Origin: Platycnemis pennipes
Taxonomy: Eukaryota > Arthropoda > Insecta > Odonata > Platycnemididae
Assembly: GCA_933228895.1 (NCBI GenBank)
Contig: OW121846.1
Location: forward strand, 151,822,746 to 151,886,745
Length of the DNA stretch: 64,000 nt
Reading direction: 5' to 3'
Shown here: in pieces, positions 20,455-31,170 of the stretch
How positions within the stretch are numbered: the stretch's first letter is position 1
Layout of the letters: every line of letters begins with the position of its first letter
Position numbers and translations under genes: made by a program
Notes under the pieces: model-generated
Databases searched by the model: none
Told to the model about the DNA's origin: nothing
What the model saw: the letters and a program-made list of their open reading frames with translations, nothing else

Positions 20455-22522
20455 ATTGAGGGTAGACAGTTTTTGCGAACTTTGTGCATTTGGGAAAACA
20501 TTAAATGCGGACTACAGGAAGCCGCAAAAGAAGATCTTGGAGGAAGGAAAGTTGCCAAGAAGAAGCCATGGATCACTGAGGAAGTCTTAGAATTGATTGA
20601 AGAAAGTACAAGAATGCGAAAACTGAAGAAGGGCAGCTTTGCTACAAAAGAATAAGGAACGAAGTAAGTCGCAAAGCAAGGAATGCTAGAGAGATGTGGT
20701 CGAAAAATCTATGCGTAGATGTAGAAAGCAACCTTGCACTTGGAAAGGTGGAAGCGGCCTACAGCATAGTGAGGAACCAGTTCAAGGAACGGAGCGCAAG
20801 ATGCAATGCCATAAGGGACAAGAATGGAGAAATTTTGATTGAAAACGAGGACAAAGTGAAGAGATGGGAAGAATATCTGGAAGAGCTATACAATGGAAAA
20901 CATCTCAGCACAAAAGCTATTGAAGAGGAAAGCGAAGTGGAAAAAGATGATATGGGGGCATCAATATTAAGGTCGGAATTCGACGCTGCAGTAAGGGACC
21001 TTCGGATGAATAAGGCTTGTGGAATTGATGATATACCCGCAGAACTGATAAGGAATGCGGGAGAGAGGACATTGGCCCAACTTTAAAATGTCATCTGCGA
21101 CATGTACTCAACAGGAGAATACCCAGGGACTTCGAGAAAAACATCATCATTCCTATTCCCAGGAAGAAGAGAGCGGAGAAATGCGAAAATTTTAGGACTA
21201 TAAGCCTGACAACACATGCATCGAAGATACTTACCAGGATCATCTACAGAACAATAGAACGAAAAGCAGAGGAGTTCCTGGATGAAGATCAATTCGGATT
21301 CAGGAAAAGTAAGGGTACAAGGGGAGCAATATTGGCCATTAGGCTACTCATAGAGAAGAGAATGGAGAAGAACAAACAGACGTTCATTGCATTTGTGGAT
21401 TTAGAGAAGGCCTTTGACAACGTGGATTGGGATTCAATGCTTGGAATTCTGAAGGGAATTGGAGTGTCTTACAAAGACACTCCAATTATACACAGAGAAT
21501 CCCCAAAGAATTATACACTCCAATCTCCAAAGAATTATACACAGTCTGTTCAAAAACCAAGTTGCTGTGATTAAATCTGGACCCAGCTGTGAAGAGGCAA
21601 GAATAAGGAAAGGAGTGAGACAAGACTGCGCACTGTCTCCCGTAATTTTTTTATGTTTACATCGAGAGAGCCATAAATGAAGTCAAGGAGAAGTGTTCTG
21701 GAGTGAACATCCACGGAGAAACAATCAGTATGCTACGATTCGCTGGTGACATAGCTCTCATAGCAGAGACAGAGAAGGAGCTGAATAAGATGCTAACGAC
21801 CCTGGAAAGGACTATGGCCAGATATCAGCTGATGATAAATAAGAAGAAGACTAAGATATTGGTGTGCAGCAAGAAAGAAGAGGCGAAAACCAATGTCAAA
21901 CTAGGACAACAAAAACTTGAAGAGGTTAAAGAGTTCTGCTATCTAGGAAGCCGAGTAACCAACGATGGACAAAGCAAGAAAGAAATAGTTAGTAGAATAG
22001 CCCAGACAAAAAGGGCATTCTTTCAAAAGAAGAATCTACTTACAGCAGGAAATACAAGCATAGAAGTAAGGATACAGTTCATCATAACATACATCTGGAG
22101 CATTGTTCTTTACGGCAGTGAATCATGGACGATGACAGCAGCGGAGAAGAAAAGGGTAGAAGCATTTGAAATGGGGTGCTACAGAAGAATAATGAAGATT
22201 AAATGGATCGACCGAGTAGGTAACGAGGAAGGGCTAAGAAGAGAAGGAGAAAAGAGAAGTCTGCTGACAACTCTATAAAAAAGAAGAGCAAACTTAATCG
22301 GCCATAGCTTGAGACACGATGGCCTGATGAGGAATATCGCTGAGGGAAAAGTGAACGGGAAGATTGGAAAAGGCAGGCCTCGTATGAGATACAGGGAACA
22401 GGTTGTGAAGAATGTAAAAGAGAAGAATTACGTCACAATGAAAAGGTTGGCCGATAGAAGAATCGAGTGGAAAGCTGCGTCAAACCAATCCTAGGATTAC
22501 TGACTAATGATGATGATGATGA
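20455..22522 (+). mobile_element. RTE-type non-LTR retrotransposon, 5' truncated
   Basis: Plus-strand pieces in order are the region after the endonuclease (20473-20655, with KPWITEEVLELIEE), RT fingers (20694-21086), the palm (21332-21750) and a C-terminal domain with SWTMTAAEKKRVEAFEM and the closing KGRPRMRY (to 22494). The closing R.+W+ pattern and a 3' end made of TGATGATGATGATGA (about 22505-22522) are typical of RTE elements. The endonuclease is absent, as is common for 5'-truncated insertions. A truncated CR1-like copy starts directly after the repeat tail. Confidence 0.85.
20473..22494 (+). pseudogene. RTE reverse transcriptase (frameshifted, catalytic motif altered)
   Basis: Reverse transcriptase copies element RNA into DNA at the nicked target. 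Recognised parts: MNKACGIDDIPAELI (21007-21050); FGFRKSKGTRGAI (about 21297-21333); FVDLEKAFDNVDWDSM (motif A, 21390-21440); RKGVRQDCALSPVIF (motif B, about 21605-21650); RFAGDIALIAE (motif C, 21736-21768). Motif C normally reads FADD; here the third residue is Gly (codon GGT at 21745-21747), removing one catalytic Asp. Frameshifts and stops lie near 20655, 21086, 21480-21570 and 21655. Around 21470-21550 there is a local duplication of CCAAAGAATTATACAC. The gene is dead. Confidence 0.85.
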
Positions 22523-23300
22523 GTAAAAACAAATCACCATGTACCGATCAAATTCCTTCCAGAGCATATAAAACATTAGCTTCTGAAATAGTCCCCTTTC
22601 TAGAAATAATATTCAATAAAACACTAAAGAACCACACAGTACCCAAGGGTTGGAAAGTAGCTAACATTACACCTATATTTAAAAGCGGTGATATGGAAGA
22701 ACCAAGTAACTACAGACCCATTTCACTCACGTCAATCTCTTGTAAGATATTTGAGCACATTTTAGTCAGTTCGATCATGAGGCATTTGGATAGTCAGGGA
22801 TTACTCATTAACAGCCAACATGGGTTCCGGAAAGGTAGATCTTGCGAGACACAATTAGCTTTATTCGTACACGATACTTAAGTCCACGGCGAAAACAGTG
22901 CTGAACTTGATGCGATATTTTTTGATTTTATAAAGAGTTTCGATAGAGTTCCTTTTGATAAATTAATTTTGAAGTTGGGTAAAAGAATTCTTAAGTGGGC
23001 GAGAGCAGAGGGTTGTCTTAGATGGTATCATGTCGGACACAATCAAAGTCACATCGGGAGTTTCCCAGGGTAGCGTAGTAGGTCCGCTTCAATTTCTTTT
23101 ATACATAAACGATTTGGGTACCGTTGTTAGTAGTAAGCTTAGACTTTTTACAGACTATGCGGTAGTGTACAGGGGTATATCAAAATAAGAGGACAGGAAA
23201 TCGCTTAGGAAATCACCAACCATAGTGCATCCTTGGTGATCTTCACCTCCTGCCACCTCGCGGTGGCTTGCAGGGTATCCCGTAGATGTAGAAATGTAGG
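22523..23300 (+). mobile_element. CR1-like retrotransposon copy, 5' truncated and internally deleted
   Basis: Begins within the RT fingers (NKSPCTDQIPSRAYKTL) immediately after the RTE tail and continues NYRPISLTSISC, GLLINSQHGFRKGRSCETQL (22800-22850) and motif A (FFDFIKSFDRVP, 22918-22950). A gap follows at about 22979, then motif B (GSVVGPLQFLLYIND, 23070-23115) and a changed motif C (LFTDYAVVY, 23145-23170). After 23200 it jumps to the 3' tail GATCTTCACCTCCTGCCACC and GTAGATGTAGA (23230-23296). Same family as 8640-12118. Confidence 0.85.
22526..23175 (+). pseudogene. Reverse transcriptase fragment of the CR1-like copy
   Basis: The open part 22526-22881 holds RT fingers and the start of the palm. 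It stops at a TAA where related copies continue (VHDT then stop; others read VHDILVNGENS). Motif A follows with FDFIKSF, so the first catalytic Asp is present. Motif C has changed from FADD to FTDY, so the enzyme would be inactive even without the stops and the deletion at 22979. Confidence 0.8.
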
Positions 23301-23810
23301 ATCACATGGCAATCGCGACCCACTGCGTAGTTTTCCGAAAGCGAACTTCACGTATTGCTTACACCTTCAATGCCCGCTGAGGATCATTGCAGGGTAAGAT
23401 GGCGAAGATGTAAAGAGTTATAAATGTAAACAAATAATCCTGGGAAAAGCTTCAAACCATATTGGTATTTAACTCACACGCTCTCATTTGGAATCATAAC
23501 CTTCACCAAGCATGGCACATTTAATTTTAGTTAGAAACTGGAATTCCATGAACTCTGTCCCCTTCAGATTGGAAACGTGAATTATTTGCGACTTAATGTA
23601 TAAAATCTCTTCAGCGAAAATAAAATAATACCAGCGTGCGTATTATGAGGTTCCGTGAACGGACTTTCAAAATGTTCACCGGTGAATCCAACGACAGGGG
23701 AAAAGTATTGAAATTCAAAGAGAGGAACCGAATCTCCATCACCCTACGTCTCTCCACGTCTACATCAATAGATCATTGTGATCTATTCAATGCAAAAATC
23801 GCCACCAATA
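23301..23810. other. No gene recognised
   Basis: AT-rich sequence with short open frames and no motif. Confidence 0.35.
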
Positions 23811-24290
23811 ACATCTACATCTACATAATACCCAGCAAGCCACCATAAATTTGTGGGGCAGGCGGTGAAATCTCACCAAATATGCACTACATATCATGCA
23901 TAAAAAAGATTAGTACTTGTAGAGGTACTTTTCAAAACTTCGTTATTTAAAAATAGATAAATATAGCAACACATAGATGCAAAAACATGCTGTTAGGTTG
24001 GTTAGCTTTAAGTTCTTCCAACATGCAGCTACCAATGTTATTCATTGCTACACTCGTACTGGATAGATTTACCGTTATTCATATCCCAAATAGTACGAGG
24101 AAAAAAGGACATTTTGAATCTGTCAGTTCGGCAATGAATGTCTCTAATTTTGTGATTATGGTCCAGTCTACCATAGTAAGTTGGGGTCCGCAAAGTATTT
24201 TTAACATCATCACCGAAAATATGGTCTTGGAATTTGTTTAAGAGATTAAGTCTTAATTTCAACCTGCGATCTGACAATGATTCCCAATTT
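23811..24290 (-). mobile_element. CR1-like 3' end (RT C-terminus plus 3' UTR)
   Basis: The tail, read on plus, starts ACATCTACATCTACATAATA followed by CCCAGCAAGCCACC at about 23811. The minus-strand frame 24277-24038 encodes LRLNLLNKFQDHIFGD, LRTPTYYGRLDHNHKIR and CRTDRFKMSFFPRTIW. The last is the C-terminal R..FK.SFFPR.I..WN pattern of CR1/Jockey-type polyproteins. The copy is cut off upstream of about 24290. The UTR matches the one at 9190-9640. Confidence 0.85.
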
Positions 24291-25197
24291 AATTAATTTA
24301 ATAGACTCTGTCGCGTCACGGGGCCGTTTTGTCCCGCCCGAAAGGCTGGTGATGCAGGGCCGGTACTAGCCTCACGTTTACAAACGAAAAGAAATCAAAA
24401 TAAGGAGGGACAGGAAACCAGGTGGGAAATGAAAGAAATAAAAGGGGGAGAGGGAGAAATGAAGGAGTAGGAAGGAATGAAAAAAGGAAAATCCCGCCTT
24501 ACCTTTGGCGCCGCTGACCTCAGCACCCCCTGGTTGTATGTCCTTCGCGTCTGAGCTTCGACGAGATAATAAAGGAACTGATACGAGAACCTTTAACGGC
24601 ACAAAAGTTTAACGGCACAAAAAGGATATCCGCGTAAAAAGTTGTGCGCTTTTGAGAATACCCACTGAATGACGTATATAAAAGATATACGTCATTCGGT
24701 GGAAATTGCTCTGAAAAGGACTGCTTTGCTAGCGCGACTAGCGCGATTTTTCCGCCCGCTATCGCTTTCATTGAGCAAATTTCACTTCGGGGCAAGAAAG
24801 AAACCTTCGTCAAAAAGACATTTTCTCTCCTGTACTAAGAATATCCTGCTCGAAAGTACGTATTTTAGTTAATTTGATCGAAATTAGTTCCTACCTCACT
24901 GTATTTTCATTGTGCAGCTGGTAAAGGGGCTTTGAATGTCTATCAGCGAATTGTAAAAATGAAATTTAAGGGGGTTGGATAACACTAATAAAATATCAGT
25001 ACAGCTCCAGTCCGTCGTGGAAATAACCGTTCGGGAGTTATCTCGGATTCCACCGCCATATCATCCGAGAAAAACTTTCACCTCCCTTCTTCATCCACGG
25101 TGACATCCTATCTCGCCATATCCCTCGTAGCGGAGGCAGAGTTATAAATATGGCAGTCCCTTCCGTCTGACCTCAAGAGTTCTCCTTGTGCTCTCCC
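24291..25197. other. No gene recognised; contains a hairpin at 24662-24702
   Basis: A purine-rich stretch (24390-24490, many GGGA/GAAA) and a GC-richer part follow the CR1 fragment. No protein motif is recognised. Confidence 0.35.
24662..24702. repeat. 41-bp hairpin with 18-bp arms
   Basis: CCACTGAATGACGTATAT (24662-24679) and ATATACGTCATTCGGTGG (24685-24702) pair over 18 positions with one mismatch around the 5-bp loop AAAAG. Each arm contains a CRE-like TGACGT core. It could be a terminator-like or protein-binding palindrome, or a fold-back MITE end. Confidence 0.85.
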
Positions 25198-25725
25198 TAG
25201 AGATGGGCAACTCGGGAAATTACCGCGGTGATTTTTGTAAATTACCAGCACCCCTGAAAATTACCGTAATAAACGGTAATTTTCAGAAAAGTTATTTTTC
25301 ATAAAATTTCTTCCTCACGAAGAAACCATTAGAATGGGTGATATTATAAATTAGTTAGCTAAAACGATTTTGTTTACATTGTGGCCGTGATTAAGTCAGA
25401 GCAAAATAACAAATGCACCTTGCACAGAGGTATGTCTTTGGAACGAAAATTTCACATAGCGTGACAAGAGAGAAGCAAATTGCGTGTTGCTGCCAACTTC
25501 GTTTTAGTTTTTTTAACGAGTTATGATAAATAAACGTCGTGATATATTTTATATAATCGTCGGCATTTACATCTCAATGCTATTTGATTTCGTTTTGAGT
25601 CCTCTGATAAGGATTTGCAGCTCAAAACTTAAAAATCCTGAAAATTATGGTAATTTTCAAAAATTACTTTAAAACACCACGGTAATTTACCTCGATTGAA
25701 AATTACGGTAATTTACCCATCTCTA
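25198..25725. mobile_element. hAT-like MITE with GGTAATTACC motifs, copy 1
   Basis: Ends are TAGAGATGGGCAACTCGG (left) and GTAATTTACCCATCTCTA (right). Next to both ends lie runs of self-complementary GGTAATTTACC/AAATTACCG. A hairpin GAAAATTACCGT/ACGGTAATTTTC is at 25256-25285. The centre (25300-25640) is non-coding. A diverged second copy, similar over its whole length, is at 26701-27204. No matching 8-bp flank was found. Confidence 0.7.
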
Positions 25726-25925
25726 GGCATAGAGAGGGTTTAGGGTTTACAACTTTAACACTATTTTAACCGATGTTTTGTGTGTTTTGGGCCAATACCC
25801 AGAATTTCATGAAGATATTTATTGAAAATTACATTCTCCCACACTTCATTGACTCATGGCTGTATTTTCTTGCAGTAACAATAACTTTATTTTATATATA
25901 ATTATTTGGAACACAAAGTGTTGAC

Positions 25926-26340
25926 TTGAGACGCTTAATCCACATCTATGCAATACCCTGTAAACCATCAGAAAGGTGTATGGCAGTGGGTGAACTCTCA
26001 CAAAACGTGCTTTACATATCATGCATAAAACGGATTAGTAATAATATACAGGTCTCAACTTTGCAACTTAAAAAAGAGAAAAATAGCAAAGTAAGCTTGC
26101 CAAAAACATGGTGTTAGTTCGGTTAGCTTTAAGTCCTTATACCAACACGCAACTTATACCTATGCCATCTATTGATGCACTCGTATTGGATATATTTACG
26201 GCTATTCATATGCCTAATTGCACGAGGAAAGAAGGACATTTTGAATCTGTCAGTTCGGCAATTATTTCTATAATTCTTCCTATATTCTTTGCATAATTTT
26301 ATGGTCCAGTCTACCATGGAACACTTACAATACACAGAAC
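25926..26340 (-). mobile_element. CR1-like 3' end
   Basis: The tail (read on plus: CACATCTATGCAATACCCTG, then TAAACCATC) starts at about 25940. The UTR with CATATCATGCATAAAA follows, and minus-strand coding sequence to about 26335 contains CRTDRFKMSFFPRAIRHMN (residual C-terminus). Same subfamily as 23811-24290, more diverged. Confidence 0.82.
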
Positions 26341-26700
26341 ATTACCGTACTCTCTTGAGTTCCAAATATGTCGTGGCAGCATGTAATATAGCAATGTTAT
26401 GAACTATTGCCGGCCAAAATTTCGGGAACCAGAAAAATTGCCTTGTCTCTCGTGGGATATTCTCATGGTACTCGATCGAAGTCATAATTGTTGCAAACAA
26501 GGCCGCACGCGAACAGTTGTAAGTTCCAAGTTGAATTTGCAGTTGACTCCCAATTTTCCGGGCTAATGACGGGTAAGGGTGAATGGATAACCGGGAAACA
26601 TGGATAATCCACTGTTTCGTTCTGTCAGGATTCATTTCTCTACGGTGCACTTCCACAGTAAATAAACTCGCCAAGAAAATAATGGAAATGAGTTATATGC
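26341..26700. other. No gene recognised
   Basis: Non-repetitive sequence between a CR1-like fragment and the second MITE. Open frames lack motifs. Confidence 0.35.
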
Positions 26701-27204
26701 AGAGATGATGAGAACTTGGTAAATTACCGCGGTAATTTTCGTAAATTACAAACACCCCTGAAAATTACCGTAATAAACGGTAATTTTCAGAAAAGTTATT
26801 TTTCAGAAAATTTCTTCCTCACGAAGAAATGATTGGGATGGGTAAATTAAGAAGCTAAAACGATTTTGTTTACATACTGTCCATGATTAATTCCAATTAA
26901 TTCAGAGTAAATAACAAATGAACATTACGCAGAGGTATATCTTTGGAACGAAAATTTCTCATAGTGTGATAAAAGAGAGGCAAACTGCGTGTTGCTGCCA
27001 ACTTTGTGTTAATTATTTTAATGAGTTATAATAGATAAGCGTCGTGATGTTTGATATAAGTGTCAGCATTTATATCTCAATACTATTTGATTTCGTCAAA
27101 TAGGATTTGCAGCTCAAAACTTAAAATTACTGGAAAATTACGGTAATTTTCGAAAAGTACCGTAATTTACCTCAATTGACAATTACGGTAATTTACCCAT
27201 CTCT
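26701..27204. mobile_element. hAT-like MITE with GGTAATTACC motifs, copy 2
   Basis: Same organisation as 25198-25725: AGAGATGATGAG at the left (a changed GGGC), AAATTACCGCGGTAATTTTC next, the hairpin GAAAATTACCGT/ACGGTAATTTTC at about 26759-26790, a shared centre (GCTAAAACGATTTTGTTTAC), and GTAATTTACCCATCTCT at the right. The left terminus has decayed. Confidence 0.7.
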
Positions 27205-29129
27205 CCCCCATACGCCACCATAAAATGAAAACTCCTCTTTTTGTTAAAGGGGACTCCCGCCCTCGGACGTCAGACGGCTCGTGACGAAATCCCGTGAGTG
27301 CAAGGAACGAAGCTGAAAATAATACTCGGCTGGAAAAGAATAACAAGATCCCCGTGATCCTGGCCCTTTCCTTTTTTTCTCTTCGCTCCACCTCCCTCCT
27401 CTGCTCCTCGCAAAGTTGGAAACAAAAGAAGGACGAATTTCGTGCTCCACTCCTTGTTTTCTTTTTTTATTATCTCTAAACCATGGAAAACCGACTCACT
27501 GTAATAATTCTTTACCCGGGGGTACTGTTTACCTAGTACGCTTATATATGGTGCTGGTTGAGTTACTACAGAAGGCCCGCTCAATTTGAATTCAACGTGT
27601 CGTCGTATTATATATTTCGCCATATTCTTAACTCTTTGATCGTTTTTCTGGTTTAAATTTATAGATATAGAACTTACTCCAAATACGCAGGGTCTTAATT
27701 CATCTTCAATCTGCAATAGAAGTGGACTTGGGCGTCACAGATAATAAAAACAATTGTTCCAGGCATGGAAATTATTTGATATTTATTTTATATATATACC
27801 TTTATTGATAAAAAAATGTTACACATCCATTGCCATAACCTAAATGAATGTTGCATATTTTAGGACAATAAATAATGGCACATTAAACATTTCTACAAAT
27901 ATAAAGTAATTATTAATATAAAAGAGGATTCTTACATTGAAGGACCCTGGAAGAAAGATGGAAATAATGACAAAAGCTGCCAATCTCATGCGAGATTTAG
28001 AATGCCACTTTCTGGAGGCCAATCATCACCAGGAATGAGAGTGGAGACTGGATTCTTACTGGAGTTTTTTTTCATTTCCTAAAAGCAATTGTTTTGTATT
28101 GATCGTTATAAACAACTTGCTGGGCAATTAGCAACAATAGTGAGATAAATTCATCGAAAAACTTTAATGCCTTACCAAGTGTCCGTTCGTGGAATTCAAA
28201 TATACTAAATTTCTGGATTAACAGCTGCTGACAGCGCAGAATTACACATTTAGAGGCTTTACGTCGAATTTCAACACAATTACATCACTTCTTATACAGG
28301 TAAACTTAGGATAAACGGTCTTAATCCCTGATATTGCAAACGAAAACAACAATTTCTCAACCGACTCTCAGCTTAAATGTAGAGGACGTACAGGCGGACT
28401 GCGATCTTCGTTTGTCAAAGTTTTCGATGTCGTAGTAGTAAAATTGATATTACGCTTCTAGTAATCTAGATGCAACGTTGAATATCTAAAATTTAAATTT
28501 TAAGAAGAGCTGAGTAAATATATTAATTTATAATATACGAAAACGTTTCACTAATAACCTACTACACTTATAGATGGCGTTACTGCAGGCGGTACCACAT
28601 GCGCAATGCCAGTTGGACCCCTATGCTATACATTACCGCATCGTGTGCAAAAAGTCCAAGCTTAATTTCTCTAACTTTTCTGATGTTTTCCCTAATTATC
28701 GCATATTTCCGCCTCATAATTCTTGTGAATTTTCGTGATAAGGTTCACATGGGATAGTCATATTTTCACCACATTTCCTTTCCTAAACCACATCTTACTT
28801 TTAGAAGACCCTAACCTGCATAACGTATTTAGATAACGCCTCCAATGGAGAAGAAGCATGACATTTGTTTCTCCTTTATCAATCGTGTTTTTGATGCGCA
28901 AATTTCTCACAAATTTAAATATATAATCAAAAACGTTCCACATTCTACAAAGAGAATTAAATGCTATTAAAATGTGCCCGACATTGACGACAGTCATGTG
29001 ACCTGAAAAAAAAAAATTTCTGGCGACCTGCACCGAAAAGGCTCCATATTGCTACCGAAGAAGACGTTTATAAACGAAAACGAAGCGAATATATTATTTT
29101 GAGGATTTTAGCAGTTTCTAGACGAAACC
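27205..29129. other. Long stretch without a recognised gene
   Basis: AT-rich, with short overlapping frames on both strands and no domain pattern. A purine/pyrimidine-biased patch lies at 27360-27480. Nothing structured was noticed. Confidence 0.4.
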
Positions 29130-29333
29130 ATGACTGAAAAGGGATTTAAAAAAGCACAATTCTGCAATTTGCCTTTGGTCGAATCCTTTATGAAAGGACT
29201 TCTTTCTAGAAAAAACGGCGATTGCTTTGTGATATTAGAGATTCTTGGAGCAAAAGCAAACAGTGCAATAAAGAAATATTATACAATTTATGGGCGATTT
29301 CAATACAAATTTTATCGCCAAGTGTTCTGTTAA
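29130..29333 (+). CDS. Possible N-terminal exon of an unrecognised insect protein (or its remnant)
   Basis: A 67-codon frame starts at an ATG in a good context (AAACCATGA). Its first residues, MTEKGFKKAQFCNLPLVESF, resemble from memory the start of a family of insect hypothetical proteins that carry a SWIM zinc finger and a YqaJ domain (GFKKAQL..LP.V). After about residue 25 the likeness fades, although ANSAIKKYYTIYG could be a decayed SSR.SYGD-type motif. No downstream part of such a gene was found within the next kilobase. It may be a short dead copy or chance. Confidence 0.28.
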   Translation: MTEKGFKKAQFCNLPLVESFMKGLLSRKNGDCFVILEILGAKANSAIKKYYTIYGRFQYKFYRQVFC

Positions 29334-30402
29334 CAACATACCTCCACTTACCACATAAACACCGCCCATAGTGATACCGTGCCGTGACGTCATGCGATGA
29401 CGCCGAGTTATTAACCTGCCGACAATGTAGAATTTTTAAACTAAATTTAATTCTTCAACAAAATTTTCCCCAAGCATATTTCAGATGATAAACCGCGCAT
29501 CCAAGGGCGTGTAAAAAATAGTTCCCCATTCCTGCGATTCGTACTGTGGCAAAATAATTCATTCCCGGACGTCATATTAGCAATTTGGCCGCCATTATTG
29601 ACTTGTACGGATCCCCGTGGCGGAGGTATATAGTTACGCGTCCCCAGACACGGGAACTAGAACATAAACAAGACGACAATAGGAGAGAGATAAGAGAGGG
29701 GACAATAATGAGATAAACAGGGAGAGAGAGAACGGGAGGAGTGTGTTTGAGCTGGATCTGCTATCCTAATTTTGAGACGGTGTGGTGCACGGGAAAGGCG
29801 GAGATTAAAGGAAGAGCAGTGGAATCGCACCAGATATTCCGAAACGGAGAATTGGAATCTTGAATCAAGTTGAGAATGTAAGTTGACCCTAAGGGTAATT
29901 CGCGACTGCTGGTGGAATTGATTTCAAAGGTATTATTTTGTGTCGCTACAACGTTGCCATGCTTACCTCAGAAAAGAAAGAAACATGACAGCTGAGCTGA
30001 GGAGGGATTCTTGGGCGGCTAGCAGAGATGACTGCTCCTCGGACTGTCACCTTGTGCACCAATTAGGTTCTGCGTCTCCAAGTCCTGCTTCTCTCCCCAC
30101 CACCTGCGTCTCAGCCACGGTCCTCGTCCCTGCGAACGAAACTTGAAACAGAGATGTTATCCGATACTTTCTTCAAGTGAAACATGGAGCTCAGTCACGA
30201 TCGCTCACAACCTCAGAGGCGATCATGGCAGAATTTTATTTCTAAGAATGGGAAGGAGCCCATATATATTTTACGCCAAGAGATTAGCAAGCCCACCCCA
30301 GGTCTTGGGCCGCAGTCTCCACTGTCGCCAATCTCGGCAGTCGAGTTATGTAAGAGTGGCATTGCATGCAGTGAAAGTTTGTTTTATCTCCTTTCTTTTT
30401 TA
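29334..30402. other. No gene recognised
   Basis: Includes a purine-rich GAGAGA stretch (29675-29740) and GC-richer sequence to 30130. Open frames at 29940-30150 have no known motif. Confidence 0.35.
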
Positions 30403-30508
30403 CATCTACATCTACAGGATACCCTGCAAGCCACCGCGAGGGTGTGTGGCAGGGGGAGAAGATCACCAAGCATGCACTACTAACATGCAAACAAGCAACT
30501 AAAGTGTC

Positions 30509-31054
30509 TCATGCAACTAGATTCTTAGTATATATAGTATTTGAGGGGTTGGTACATGCATCATGCACTACAGAATGCTCTAAAATATTTCCCCTACCTA
30601 TCCCATTCCTATGCTGCCTATTCTGTTCTCTTAAAGTACGGGGGAAAAATGCCATTTTGAATCTATCGGTACGACAATCTATCTCTCTAATCTTATTTGG
30701 CTGGTCGAATCTAGCATAATACGCTGGTGTTTTTAATATATGCCTAACATCTTTATTAGAGCTAACCGATTGAAATTTCTGTAATCGATTTAATCTGTAC
30801 TTTAACCTACGCTCTGATAATGATTCCCACCCTAATTCTTGTATTAATTCTGAAACGCTACTCAACCTATCGTAACATCTTTTAACGAACCTAGCTGCTC
30901 TACGCTGCACCCTGATCAAACCTAATTCATTAGGATCCCATACACTGGCTGCATACTCAAGGTGGGGCCTAACTAGTGAAAAATAGCATCGCTCTTTAGT
31001 CTTCTCATCACATTTCCCTAGTACTCTTTTTATAAATCCTAGCTTCCTCTTCAC
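30509..31054 (-). pseudogene. C-terminal domain of the CR1-like polyprotein
   Basis: A 181-codon frame begins MKRKLGFIKRVLGKCDEKTK and includes YFSLVRPHLEYAASVWDP, RVQRRAARFVKRCY and LGWESLSERRLKYRL. It ends CRTDRFKMAFFPRTLREQN followed by low-conservation sequence. The LVRP.LEYA..VW.P, Q+RA.RFV and LGW..L..RR...RL motifs are classic for the thumb/C-terminal part of CR1- and Jockey-type elements. This segment is intact in frame. Confidence 0.9.
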
Positions 31055-31170
31055 TCGGCCGCATATTTCCCTTATGTGTCTTCCCCACGATAAATCCTTA
31101 GTGAATATATTAAATATAATATATAAAACCTAAATATCTTATGGTGTCTACGTTTTCGATCTTCGTGTTA

